In this document: positions 18,901-28,655 of the stretch, one piece after another
How the letters are laid out: each line of letters begins with the position of its first letter
Numbering within the stretch: position 1 is the stretch's first letter
Assembly (NCBI GenBank): GCA_000695325.1
Contig: AVPN01000599.1
Location: forward strand, 14,671-44,470
Reading direction: 5' to 3'
Length of the DNA: 29,800 nt
Source of the DNA: Pleurobrachia bachei
Taxonomy: Eukaryota > Ctenophora > Tentaculata > Cydippida > Pleurobrachiidae
The notes under the pieces: model-generated
Seen by the model: only the letters and a program-made list of their open reading frames with translations
Told to the model about the DNA's origin: nothing
Databases searched by the model: none
Translations under genes and position numbers: made by a program

Positions 18901-21900
18901 ATTATTAACCAACGTCCAACCCCATTAATATTCCCTCCAGCTCCCCACTCTCTCAAGTTTTTACAAAATACTATCTTGACCACCAACTCTCACACAGGAT
19001 AATTTGGATGAGCTAGATGATGGGACAGATACAAACTGCTACAGACAATGTAAATCATGCTGGAAGTATTACATTCTAGACACGATAGGTGACGATTGGT
19101 TGTTTTGTCTGCTACTTGGCATCAGTATGGCCCTAATTTCATTCGCCATGGACTTCTGTATTCTAAAACTACAGGTACATGCCGATCCCTCTTTCCAGCT
19201 CGTACTTGCTTACGCGCTTTTATAGAATGTAAGTTGTACCTACCTCAATTTACACCTGCAAGTATACACTTCTTCTTGCTAGGTAGTTTGGCTAGGTAGT
19301 TTGGCAGTTCTAACCACACACTAAACCACCACCACCTCAGGAAACGCATGTGTTGTTTTATAACGAGCTGACAGATATTGTGCCCCTCCGGTTTCTACTG
19401 TGGGTGGGGTATCCTCTTCTTTGTGTCATATTCAGCGTAGCTATCTGCCAGGTAAGCGAGAAAAAGAGAATTAGAATTTAGAGCTATAGGGAAATTACAA
19501 CTTACAAGTTACAAGATACAGTGAATATTAAAATATTTCCTTTAGATTAGGAAATTCTATGTTAAATAACTTTGCTTTGAGTTTGTTTGTTTCAGATCAT
19601 CTCACAAAATGCGGTAGGATCTGGTATCCCGGAGATGAAGACCATTCTAAGAGGAATAGTAATTCACAACTATCTCACCTGGCAGACACTGATCAGCAAA
19701 GTTATAGGTAGGTGGTTCCCTGAGGCGATCTGACTTAAGACTTGGAATTGTATTTTGGATTACCTTCTTTTTTGAATATATTATGTTGATTGTCAAATGT
19801 TTTATGACCCTAATTGAACCCCCAATTGAATTGAATCCCCAACTAAACACCCAATTAAATCCCCAATTAACTCGCCAGGTCTATGTTTCTCGATGGGTAG
19901 CGGCCTGCCCATAGGAAAGGAGGGCCCCTTCGTCCACATAGCCTGTATCATGTCCAACCTGCTGGGCCAGAATGTGAAGGGCTTCAAGAGGATCTTTAGT
20001 AACGAGACAAGAAATGTCGAGATGTTAGCGGCGGCGTGTGCAGTAGGGGTCAGTTGCACCTTTGCAGCACCCATTGGAGGGGTACTATTTAGTATCGAGG
20101 TGAGAGTCCGCTTGTGCAGTAGGGGTCAGTTGTACCTTTGCAGCACCCATTGGAGGGGTACTTTTTAGTATTGAGGTAGGAGAGGAACAAACTCTGGTGA
20201 TCAAACCAAACCACTTGCAACCATCACGTCATCTTAATTTATGTTCCGACCCTCCCTCGGGGCGCGGGCTCGCGAAACAGGGTCTAGCTAAACAAAATTT
20301 CCCCATTTCTTATCTACATTCTACCCCCAGGTAACGGCCACGTATTTCGCTGTCAGGAACTACTGGAGGGGTTTCTTCACCGCTGTGTGTGGTAGTTTCG
20401 TATTTAGAATGATGGATGTTTGGACGTCTAATGAAGCCACAATAACAACCCTCTATCCTACCAACTTTTCCGTTGAGTTCCCTTTTGATCCTCTGGAGCT
20501 AGTGGCTTTCAGTCTTATGGGTGGGTTAATTATACAGGGTGTCCCACTGTCTTTGCGTGACCAGTGAAGACTGTGGGACGAAGACAGTCGGGCACCATGT
20601 GTTTCATCTCCACATTCCCTCCTTTTCGTGTTCATACTCCTTTTTTGACGAAGAGTGTTCATATTACTCAATGATTGTGTTGGGTCGAGCAGATCAATGA
20701 TAGCTTCTAACCCTTTCTCTCCCCTCCACAGGTCTACTAGCAGGTCTAGGAGGGGCAACATTTGTTTATATGCACCGTAAAATAGTATTCTTGATAAGAA
20801 ACCACGGCCATAAAATATTCCTTCACAAGAACAAGTAAGTGGCACGGGGATCGGGAGGATCCATTTTTCTTCCTCCTTCAGAGAGACTTTTCCATTTGAC
20901 TGGCATGTGACAGGTATCAACTCGAATACCCATGTCCCCTAATACCCATAATACCCATCGTTCGAACGCGTTCTCCTCTAGGTTTGTGTACCCATGTCTG
21001 GTAACTCTGGTTGTAATGATAATCTCCTTCCCTGATTGGCTGGGACACTTTATGGGAGGGAAACTCACCCAGAAGGATTCACTACAACATATGTTTAGGT
21101 AACAATATTGAAGTCACGTGACAAGTGACGTCACAGAGCGTGTAATGGACAGATAATACCTTTATGAAATCTATATACCTTACTCTCGTTTTTTAAGAAA
21201 CGCTTTAGGAAGAAACTTTTTTATAAGAAACTTTTAAAATGTTAATCACACAATTCAGGGACACCACAACAAAATAAAACACCCCTAAAGTGTTTCGTTT
21301 CTTGATAAAGAAGAAGTTAGTTTTGTTTTTGGACTGCCTACACCTGTAGTTTCTTAGAAAAATAGTTTCTTATTTAAAAGATTCTTGAAATATACAAGCT
21401 TAATTAACGAGAGTAAGGTAGTTCTAGTGATTTAGATCATGGTAACAAAACAGTTTTAACACACCCCCGTGACCCCTTCCCCTCCCTCTCCAAACACAAT
21501 AACGCACCCCCATGAGTCATGACCCTCTCTCCCTCTTCTCCACTCAGTGATCAGAGTTGGAGTGTTACAACAGATGAGGATATCAAATCAGTGTGGGCTG
21601 ATCCTAATATATTTGTATCTCTCATGTTGTTCATCATCTTCCAGGTAACTTATCATGGGCACTAGGTCTTTCTATTCTCTCTATTCTGCCTTTCTCCACC
21701 TCCCCCCTACGCATCTCTCCCTATCGTGATCAGCCATCTAGTCTCTAACCCATCTAACTCCTCTCTCTCTCTCGTTCAGTTTGTATGTACGGCGTTTTGT
21801 GTGTCGCTGCCTGTGCCTGCGGGGGTTTTCTTCCCTATCTTTGTGCTGGGTGCGGCCTATGGGCGGTTGTTTGGCGAGGCCATGACTAGTTGGTTCCCCA

Positions 21901-23122
21901 ATGGGATCCACGAGGGACCTCTCAATATGAACATTCAACCAGGTAGTTATTACCGAGGGTTTTTAGTTTCGTTCGTACTGTGCGATTATATCCTCCATGA
22001 TCTTGATCAAGTGTGGGCAAAGTTTAATCACACTAGCTTCAAAGCCAACCATTGCTAGCCACTTATTTCCCAACTGCTAACAACTTCTCTATCCAGGTGG
22101 CTATGCAGTTGTTGGTGCGGCAGCATTCTCTGGAGCAGTAACCCACACCATCTCAACCTCTGTTATTGTATTTGAGCTGACAGGACAGATCTCCCACATT
22201 ATACCTGTTATGATCGCTGTTTTAATAGCCAATGCAGCCGCTCAGTGGTTACAACCCAGCATATACGATAGTATTATTCAGGTACACTGCTTTTTATTTA
22301 GAACATCATGTCACTTACTAACTTACCAACTTTCAATACTTTCTTTCTGAATAGTGTGTCCCCTTCCTTCCTTTAGCTTTGATTTGATGAAGTAAAATTA
22401 TATAAACCACTAAAACTTACACTGCTCCACTCTTTTCAGATTAAAAAGCTCCCCTACCTACCTGAGATAACTAAACATGTTCATCTGTCCAACAAGTATA
22501 TCAAAGATATCATGAGGAGAGATATCATCTTCTGTAGTTATGAATCTACCGTCAGAGAGGTACAGTATACTAATTGTACTATTGTGCGATGTTTCTACTT
22601 TCTTCCAATAAATAAACACCCATGATCATACTAAAGAAGGGTTAGCGATGTCACTGATCCTTCCTCATCTCGCTAAACCGCTTCAATTATACTTCACATA
22701 ACATCCCTTTCCCGCTTTTTTAACTTCCCCCTTTTTTAACTTCCCTAACTAATATTATGATAACATCTTTTCCCTCCACATGTTAACATCACCCACCAGA
22801 TTCAGGAGATGATAAGAACAACTGACTACAGGAGTTTCCCAATTGTGGATGACTCAACGAGGATGACATTCTTGGGTTCAATTCAGAGGGTTAAACTAGC
22901 ACGGGCCCTCGATAGGGCCCTCGAATACAACAAGGTACCTGTGATGTGATATTATTCGGGTTGTTAGGTTTCTGAGTTGTATCCGGCATTTCGTAACGAT
23001 TGCTAGCTATAAACCTCCCATTATTCCCAGCCCATTTATAATAGTTGTTACTTAACCTCACATTTCAGTACCAAGATTCACCCACTGACACGCCCCCTGA
23101 GCCCTCTGACTGGCATTCCTTG

Positions 23123-23154
<32 letters not shown>

Positions 23155-24361
23155 CTTGCGAAGCTTGTCGGGGAAATAGAGATACTTAGATGATTTATTG
23201 TTCTTGGGGAGCTAGAGGGGGATGATTTTAGATAAAGTCTGAATGTTCTTGGGGCGAAATACAAACTTTGCAGCGCTATTAGCTACCATGTAGAGATTTT
23301 ACTTTTTAGATTTGATTGTTGGGTGCAATATAGTCTGCAGCGCTATTAGCTCTAAAACACCAACTTAATTGAATGCTGAATGCCTTGACAAGGGAAAGAG
23401 TGTGGCTATGCGAAGCAATATCACTTCTGTATATCTAACACCATACTTACCCACACCTCTCCTCACTCCTCCATCTCTCCCTCAGCTACAATCCCCAGAT
23501 GGATCATGCCACGACCTCAAGGAACTCAACGACAAGTATGGTGGGAGGCCTGTGGTAGACAACAAGGCTGCTATATTTGGTGCGATTACAAGGCATCACA
23601 ACAAGGCAGGGACCTTCCTAAACCCCATGAGAGACAGGGCTACCAGCGTACCCGATGGTGTCACTACACAAGGTAATCTATTACTCTTCCTCTTTCTGTT
23701 CGGATTGTTTCTGTGACGTCATTTTGTGACGTCATTCTTGCGCTCTGATTGGTCAATTTTAATGAGTATAGGTAGCTCAACTGGCCACAAAACACTAAAC
23801 ATCCCTCCAGAGTATGATAGATGGTGTGAGAGTCAACTGGACAAGAGGATGGATTTCTCTAGGTGTCCCATGGATGGTGCTCCCTTCCAGTTGGTCGAGA
23901 CAACATCAATCTACAAGGCCCATACCCTCTTTGGGCTGCTTTCTCTATCACACGCATACATAACTAACGTTGGTAAGTTGGAAAATGTTCAGTTCAAGTA
24001 AATTGCCTTGTAATTAAGGGACCACCCTGTAGGTAAGAGAACTCTGTTTTTTCATTAGTTTTCATTTTACAAGCAACACAGGTAGTGAGTTAAAATCAAT
24101 AAGCCCAACATATATCCCTAACCTCCATCACGCCCCTTCCCTCAGGTCGGTTAGTGGGTGTGGTGACTATTTACTAACCCCTATCACTCCACCCCTCCAG
24201 GTCGGTTAGTGGGTGTAGTGACACTGAATGAGATTCAGGAAGTTATCGAGGGGAGGATAGACCTTCAGAGGGATCCCGCGGAGCCTGGTGTCAGCTCTAC
24301 CCAGATACACGCTTCCTTTGAACTGGATCCACAGCACATAAAACATGTCCAGATGAAGTGA
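15945..24361 (+). CDS. CLCN2: CLCN2-like voltage-gated chloride channel
   Basis: Plasma-membrane ClC of the ClC-1/2/K branch. Exons: 15945-16010, 17078-17194, 18998-19174, 19341-19451, 19596-19707, 19879-20099, 20331-20520, 20732-20834, 20982-21098, 21548-21644, 21780-21942, 22097-22281, 22440-22559, 22800-22934, 23069-23122, 23486-23672, 23772-23972, 24201-24361. Phases all match; product 838 residues (human ClC-2 has 898). Seen: cytosolic N-terminus [10 protein letters not shown], pore motif GSGIPEMK, gating glutamate in [29 protein letters not shown], central-tyrosine region QPSIYDSI, then CBS1 ([10 protein letters not shown] to FLGSIQR) and CBS2 ([10 protein letters not shown] to [10 protein letters not shown]). 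The position after FSIE is Val, not the proton glutamate of ClC exchangers (SLEE), so I infer a channel. Exon 23069-23122 encodes 18 Pro/Asp/Ser-rich residues in the CBS linker and could be optional. Exons 6 and 18 have tandem echoes. Confidence 0.95.
16355..16511. repeat. Simple repeats in ClC intron 1
   Basis: Three units of ttttttgtatat type (16355-16390) and a (TTA)n run (16487-16511). They bracket about 100 bp of unique-looking sequence with gcggcatacaag, whose inverse cttgtatgc follows at 16552. The set could be one composite repeat, but I see no defined ends. Confidence 0.7.
16704..16796. mobile_element. CACGTG-core miniature inverted-repeat element (intact)
   Basis: A 93-bp element with terminal repeats aaccgaccgaatcaag and cttgtttcggtcggtt (one mismatch) and the same agtcacgtgacctaaataac core as 1854-1964 and 3149-3232. 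Non-coding, in ClC intron 1. It fixes the minimal ends of the family. Confidence 0.85.
17448..18445 (-). CDS. Predicted small secreted protein, nested antisense in a ClC intron
   Basis: Three minus-strand exons are proposed: 18445-18399 ([15 protein letters not shown], a hydrophobic signal peptide), 18219-18051 and 17933-17448, giving 233 residues. The first acceptor has a good branch (ctaac) and cag, and AG/G phases match. The second intron (117 nt, gttaca donor, cttaac branch, ttacag acceptor) also keeps phase; without it the reading frame is open but for one stop. The mature part has several Cys ([30 protein letters not shown]) and ends [13 protein letters not shown] recognise no family. 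It lies entirely inside the intron between ClC exons 17078-17194 and 18998-19174, on the opposite strand, so it needs its own promoter (above 18480). It could be a decaying gene. Confidence 0.5.
18348..18380. mobile_element. Minimal pogo-type MITE: two terminal repeats fused
   Basis: A 33-bp sequence made only of the left end (cagtcggaccccc) joined to the right end (ggtaaatcggggtacgactg) of the 15071-15246 family, with TA on the left flank. The interior is gone. It lies in intron 1 of the nested minus-strand gene. Confidence 0.8.
20037..20177 (+). repeat. Tandem echo of the 3' end and donor of ClC exon 6
   Basis: Positions 20037-20101 (end of exon 6 plus GT) recur at 20113-20177, 76 bp downstream, with three differences over 65 bp. 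In the channel frame all three would be synonymous (TGC/TGT, CTA/CTT, ATC/ATT). The first donor (GAG|gtgaga) gives the conserved FSIE-V junction; the second would shift the frame. Confidence 0.93.
20533..20583. repeat. Mariner-like 30-bp motif with imperfect hairpin
   Basis: Second copy of the motif at 3569-3598, here followed by an inverted match (gtcccactgtctt against aagactgtgggac), forming a 13-bp imperfect stem with a short loop. It lies in the intron after ClC exon 20331-20520. Confidence 0.6.
21176..21420. mobile_element. 245-bp inverted-repeat element in ClC intron 9
   Basis: Perfect 15-bp terminal inverted repeat taccttactctcgtt (21176-21190) and aacgagagtaaggta (21406-21420), consistent with a TA target plus ccttactctcgtt ends. 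The interior is A/T-rich with repeated aagaaac/gtttctta words in both orientations. It has no coding capacity and is probably a Tc1/mariner-type MITE unrelated to the other two families. Confidence 0.8.
23129..23154. repeat. (TG)n microsatellite
   Basis: Thirteen TG units beginning just after the donor of the small ClC exon 23069-23122. UG repeats near 5' splice sites are known to influence exon choice, which is relevant because this exon is short and in the variable CBS linker. Confidence 0.9.
24127..24222 (+). repeat. Tandem echo of the acceptor and start of ClC exon 18
   Basis: 24127-24167 and 24183-24222 share the end of a pyrimidine-rich acceptor plus the first 22 bases of exon 18 (gtcggttagtgggtgt then g or a). 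The exonic difference is synonymous (GTG/GTA). Use of the first acceptor would meet TAA within eleven codons; the second (24200) continues the CBS2 domain. Confidence 0.92.
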
Positions 24362-25586
24362 TGTGTGTCACGAGTTATGAACAATTCAGTGGGTGGATAG
24401 AGAAGGAGGATAATTATTCGAGGGTAGAGATAGGGACAAACATTCAAGGGTGGAGAGAGAGAGAGAGAGGGAGAACACTTTTTGTTATGGTTCGAACACT
24501 GTTGATCTTAGATTTACCGGGCTTATTATTATCAGGGAATCAATACTCAATAAATAACTTACTGGGTACTTGTACTGTTTTTGAACAAGTTCTCTAAAGT
24601 GTTTTAACCACAATGTATGTTCTGCAGTCGCATGATGTATGGTAATTATGATGGGAAAGAGAGGTCAGAGGGAGGGATATATTTGAGAGAGCTGTTAAAA
24701 TTGTGTGATACTGCGTGTGGCAATGGAAAAAGGGAGAGAGAGAGCAAGGTTAGAGATCCGTGACGTATAAAGGGAGAGAGAGTGGTAGAAATATAGAGAG
24801 AGGTAGAAGGCCGAAGGATAGAGAGGTCAGAGGACCATTATTTCACTCTCCCTGGCTAAGTACACGCGTGGTGTGTATATCAGTGTGTCTACGTGCGTGT
24901 TCCTTAGAACACTTCTACCTGGGCCATAGGTAGACGGGTGTGTTATATACCCTCCAGCTTATAAATAAATCATGCTCGGGATTAGGAACCATGTTTGTTT
25001 GCCCCCTGATATTTGTTGTTGATTCTTACTGAGAAGAGAGAGAGGTTGAGAGAGAGAGCAGAGGGAGAGAATGTGTGAGAGAGGAAGAGTGAGAGAGAGA
25101 GAGATTTTGTGAATACATTTTCTGTGTAATGATGATCCTATTTCGTTTTACAAACAAAAAAGTGCTTTTATTTCCTTGTTTTTAACTGGTCAGCTTTCTG
25201 TCAGAACCATGATACAATCGTACTTTACTCTCTCACAGCTGTAAAAGAGGGTGAGAACTTGATTCAAGCTTGAGAGTTATTGTATATATCCACCTCTCGA
25301 CTCACGAGAACCTTGTGAAGCTTAAAGCAGCGCTATATCGATAAGCAATTCATTTTGTGGCATGCAATATCCCTTTTATTTCTTTTCAATCTTCCTCTTG
25401 GGAAGGTCCTTGACTCCTTCCTACACATACAATTTGTGAAATGATTCCTTCTATCTCTCTGTTTTTGGAGACCCTGCTTACCACAGCAGCTGGTACCAAG
25501 TCCAGCTGTGGTAGATGACTCTATTTTGAGTAAAGAAATAATCTTAGATCTCTCTTTCATCCTCTTCAAAATCCCCTCTCCCCTGC
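24362..25586. other. ClC 3'UTR and intergenic purine-rich region
   Basis: No gene seen. AATAAA at 24549-24554, 188 bp after the ClC stop, is a likely poly(A) signal. The rest is dominated by GA-rich tracts (24445-24470, 24655-24830, 25025-25105) giving marked purine asymmetry. A splice acceptor (cccctgccag, ending 25589) precedes the zinc-finger gene, so an upstream non-coding exon of that gene may lie in this stretch. Confidence 0.6.
24549..24554 (+). terminator. Putative poly(A) signal of ClC gene
   Basis: Canonical AATAAA, 188 bp downstream of the stop. Confidence 0.5.
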
Positions 25587-25623
25587 CAGATACAGGAACC
25601 CACTCATCCGTACTATGTGAATC

Positions 25624-26535
25624 ATGTCCCTTCGAAGGGAAGGCCTCCCACCGGGTCGTGTTCGGAAGACTCGTGCCAGGCTACCCACCATTACTCCCCT
25701 TCCTGCCCGCCCCCAGGAGCCCGATCCCTCCCCGCGTGCGGCAGCTACGTCACCAAATCCCCCCGAGAATGATTGCTACTCCCTACCCTCATGTGGGGTG
25801 CTAGCATCTGACAAAGAGAGAAGGGACACGGGTGAGGTGGTGGTGTATGAGAACTATAGGTGCATGTGTTGCATGGCAACCTTCCATACTATTGAACCCT
25901 TCAGACGGCACGTTTACAAACACTTTGCTAGGAGAGCCCAGGTTAGACTGGAGAAACACATTGTTGTAGACAGAGAAGATGAAGAAGAGGTAGATGTGGG
26001 GGAGAAAGAAGATGCCGGGGAGAAGGAGGATATGTTAGAGTTTATCCTACATTCCCCATCATCTGAAACCCCACTATTATCTGCTCATCATGAGAGGATC
26101 AGAGAGGGTCCCATCTTTACCTGTCCAATAAACACAATCCAAGAGAGGGAGCGGGATCTGGACTTTCTCATCGATTCTATCAAGAGTCGTGTAACTGAAT
26201 CAGAGTTTCAAAGTATCCTTCAGAAGGGAAGTGTTAACTTTAACTTCCTTCTAGACACTGCCATCAACTTGTGCACCCAGCCAACTAAAAGAAAACAAAC
26301 AAAACCCAAATCCACTGCTTCTTCTTCTTCTTCACAGATACAAGATACCTCCTCCTCTTCCCCAACTGGTGTTGATGAGATATTTGCCGAGTTAGATGTA
26401 CCTAGGTTGGTATGCTGGATGTGCCCAGATAATATATGTTTCATGACTGATGATGCCTTTGCGAGACACCTCATGTTGGCACACGACATGGCTGGAAATG
26501 ATGCTGAGATTATGGGGTTGGTTCATGGGTTGTGA
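25624..26535 (+). CDS. C2H2 zinc-finger protein, 303 aa
   Basis: Open frame with two separated zinc fingers: YRCMCCMATFHTIEPFRRH with VYKH following (C-x2-C-x12-H-x3-H, residues about 80-100), and VCWMCPDNICF with ARHLMLAH (C-x2-C-x14-H-x4-H, about 263-285). Between them are a Glu/Asp/Lys-rich stretch, a predicted helical segment and a Lys-rich then Ser-rich linker (KRKQTKPK, a possible nuclear signal). Probably a nuclear nucleic-acid-binding protein; I recognise no orthologue. The ATG at 25624 follows an in-frame TGA by one codon. The first 30 codons are Arg/Pro-rich and look poorly constrained. Alternative: from the acceptor at 25589 another frame encodes VLCESCPFEGKASHR and a 62-bp intron (25655-25716) would join it in phase to the main frame at EPDPSPR, adding a third Cys pair. 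Confidence 0.8.
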   Translation: MSLRREGLPPGRVRKTRARLPTITPLPARPQEPDPSPRAAATSPNPPENDCYSLPSCGVLASDKERRDTGEVVVYENYRCMCCMATFHTIEPFRRHVYKHFARRAQVRLEKHIVVDREDEEEVDVGEKEDAGEKEDMLEFILHSPSSETPLLSAHHERIREGPIFTCPINTIQERERDLDFLIDSIKSRVTESEFQSILQKGSVNFNFLLDTAINLCTQPTKRKQTKPKSTASSSSSQIQDTSSSSPTGVDEIFAELDVPRLVCWMCPDNICFMTDDAFARHLMLAHDMAGNDAEIMGLVHGL

Positions 26536-27053
26536 GGGGTTGCCATGGTAACGTGATGTCATAGCAACTGGAAAAGGAGCTGAGTGGTGTTTATTTAGTT
26601 GAGTGGTTTGCCAGATAGAAGGAACCATGTTATATTCTAGATGAATCTAGCAGGGATAATATAATGCAATCTTTCTCTCTCATGTTGTAATATAACACTG
26701 CTAGCTACCCTCTATTTATGAGAGGACAGAAATGGAATATTTTATGCGCTTTTGCTACTTTTGAGTCAGTCTTTTTATCCATATATTTTGAGTTGTATTT
26801 TTTTGTGTTTATTTGGCTTTTTAGAGCATAGATCATGTAAATAAAACTTTGCTGCAATCTATTTTGTTACTGTTATCTCTTGTTATTCCACTACGCATGT
26901 GTGTTTTCTTTGTCGCCCAACAACTTGTTGACCTTACTCAACAACCAACAACACTTTCAATTGACACAGTTGTACAGTAGTGGTTGCAATGTACAGTTTA
27001 CAGTGTATACTCTCACAACACTACATCCCCCTCTAGCTGTTCAGTGTGATAAA
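26536..27053 (+). other. Zinc-finger gene 3'UTR and ETHE1 upstream region
   Basis: No coding signal. The AATAAA at 26840-26845 lies about 300 bp after the zinc-finger stop. A possible acceptor (gctgttcag, ending 27044) sits nine bases before the ETHE1 start, suggesting a 5'UTR intron like that of the HEAT gene. Confidence 0.55.
26840..26845 (+). terminator. Putative poly(A) signal of zinc-finger gene
   Basis: AATAAA in an A/T-rich context (gtaaataaaactttg), followed by a T-rich stretch with tgttactgttatctcttgtt. Confidence 0.65.
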
Positions 27054-28655
27054 ATGGCGGTACCGGCTTCAGGGTTGGTGTTCAGACAGCTGTTCGACTC
27101 AGGCAGCAGTACCTACACTTATATTATCGGTTTGTTTTATTGTGTTCGCTGTAATATCCTGACAGCCCCTAATTGTCTCACCAGTCTAGTTTGTGTCGAC
27201 CCATTCCAGTGCCATAACAGGTTGTGCAGTTGCCCCTAATACTCATCTCGCTATATTACCACAGGTTGTGCCGTTACCCGGATTGCTGCTATCATTGACC
27301 CAGTATATGAGAAGGTGACTCGCGACACCAAGATGGTATCTGAACTTGATCTCCAACTGAAGTTTGCTATGAACACTCACTGTCACGCTGATCACGTAAC
27401 AGGTTTGAAACAACATTAATGGGTTAATTACTTTGTAATTGTGCTGTGTGTGCTTTCTACCCATATTCAAAATTATACGCACCCTAACCTTAACGCCTTA
27501 AATGAGCGGTTATACCAGTGTATCAATTCCAATTATTCTCTGACCCATGATTCCAGGTACGGCTGCACTAAGGACGGCAACTGGCTGCCAGACAGTTATA
27601 TCCAGGGCGTCAGGTGCTAAAGCAGATATCCTCCTAGATGATAACGAGATCTTCAAAATAGGTATTAAAACAAGAACAAAACTGAAAAGGGGTGTCCGTC
27701 TTTGTCAAGTCATGAACATTGCACTGTCATACATTTACTTCTAACCCCCCACCCCTCTTATATCTGTGTTATATTCAGGTGATCTAGAGCTAGAGGCAAG
27801 GAGAACACCAGGTCACACTGACGGATGTATCAGCTACATACTACACAAATACGGCCTCTGTTTCACAGGTACATAATCAGTTAGTTTGACTGGCTAGACT
27901 GTGCTTCTGACGCCTCGCCCCGAAATGTAAAGGGAGGGTTAAAACAACAGTCCGTAGGATTTAATGATTCATTCATCTTTTTTGAACAAAACAACTCCAA
28001 CAACATAAATTGTCATATTTTTAATCCCCCGTCAGGTGATACACTGATGATCCGGGCCTGTGGTAGAACTGATTTCCAGCAGGGGTGCCCCCAGAGACTT
28101 TTTAAGAGTGTACATGAGAGGCTCTTTACCCTACCTGACAGTTACAGTGTTTATCCTGCACATGATTATCAAGGTGGGTTAACCTGGGCCTCGTGGTAAC
28201 AAGGGTGTAGTTACCATGGTAACCAGGGTGTAGTTACCATCGTTACCGTGGTGATCAATAAATTAGTGTTTTCCATTTTCAGGTCGAACCCAGACTAGTA
28301 TTGGAGAGGAGAAGAAGTTTAACCCTCGGTTAACAAAAACCGAGGATGAGTTCGTGTCAATCATGAAAAACCTCGGTTAGAAAAAAACAGCTGTTCGACT
28401 TGCTTTGATTGAACCTTTCTCACCGCTATTTTAAACACTTTGTAAAGGGCTAGAACTTAGAACATAAATAACTCCAATGAAACACACATAGAGAAACAGT
28501 AAACACTAATAGAAATATCTCCCTAACCAGGACTCAGGTACCCTGCTAAGATCGATGTCTCGGTTCCCTGGAATATGCGTTGTGGGCCTACTGAGGTAGA
28601 GGATGCCGCGATACTGGCCGATATTGCTGCCAACAAGCCTCCACAACCTCTGTAG
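27054..28655 (+). CDS. ETHE1: Persulfide dioxygenase ETHE1 (complete)
   Basis: Metallo-beta-lactamase-fold iron enzyme that oxidises glutathione persulfide to sulfite in mitochondrial sulfide detoxification. Exons 27054-27129, 27265-27402, 27557-27661, 27779-27868, 28036-28173, 28283-28375, 28531-28655, all phase 1 junctions; 254 residues, the same length as human ETHE1. Seen: [10 protein letters not shown] metal motif, TPGHTDGC (second-shell His), [19 protein letters not shown] (Asp ligand and substrate loop), YPAHDYQG, and the C-terminal VPWNMRCG shared with animal orthologues. The start ATG lies in aaaATGG context. The N-terminus ([15 protein letters not shown]) is shorter before the fold than in human, with no strong mitochondrial targeting helix visible. 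Exon 2 is preceded by a tandem echo of its own acceptor. Confidence 0.97.
27217..27280 (+). repeat. Tandem echo of the ETHE1 exon 2 acceptor
   Basis: acag plus 16 exon-like bases (27217-27236, gttgtgcagttgcccc) recur at 27261-27280 (gttgtgccgttacccg), 44 bp downstream. The second is the real acceptor, because it keeps the frame into the IDPV block; the first would shift the frame. Confidence 0.8.

Noticed and set aside
20453-20920. 155-residue minus-strand frame across ClC exons and introns
   Set aside because: It crosses well-supported + strand exons and introns, contains no recognisable domain, and is explained as a shadow.
24505-24530. agatttaccgggctt as another pogo-type MITE piece
   Set aside because: Only about 12 matching bases and no partner end, so chance is likely.
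4690-27945. Recurring aaagggagg-ttagaacat motif (near 4700, 5058 and 27930)
   Set aside because: The shared words are short and imperfect, with no boundaries or inverted ends that I could define, so I did not call an element.
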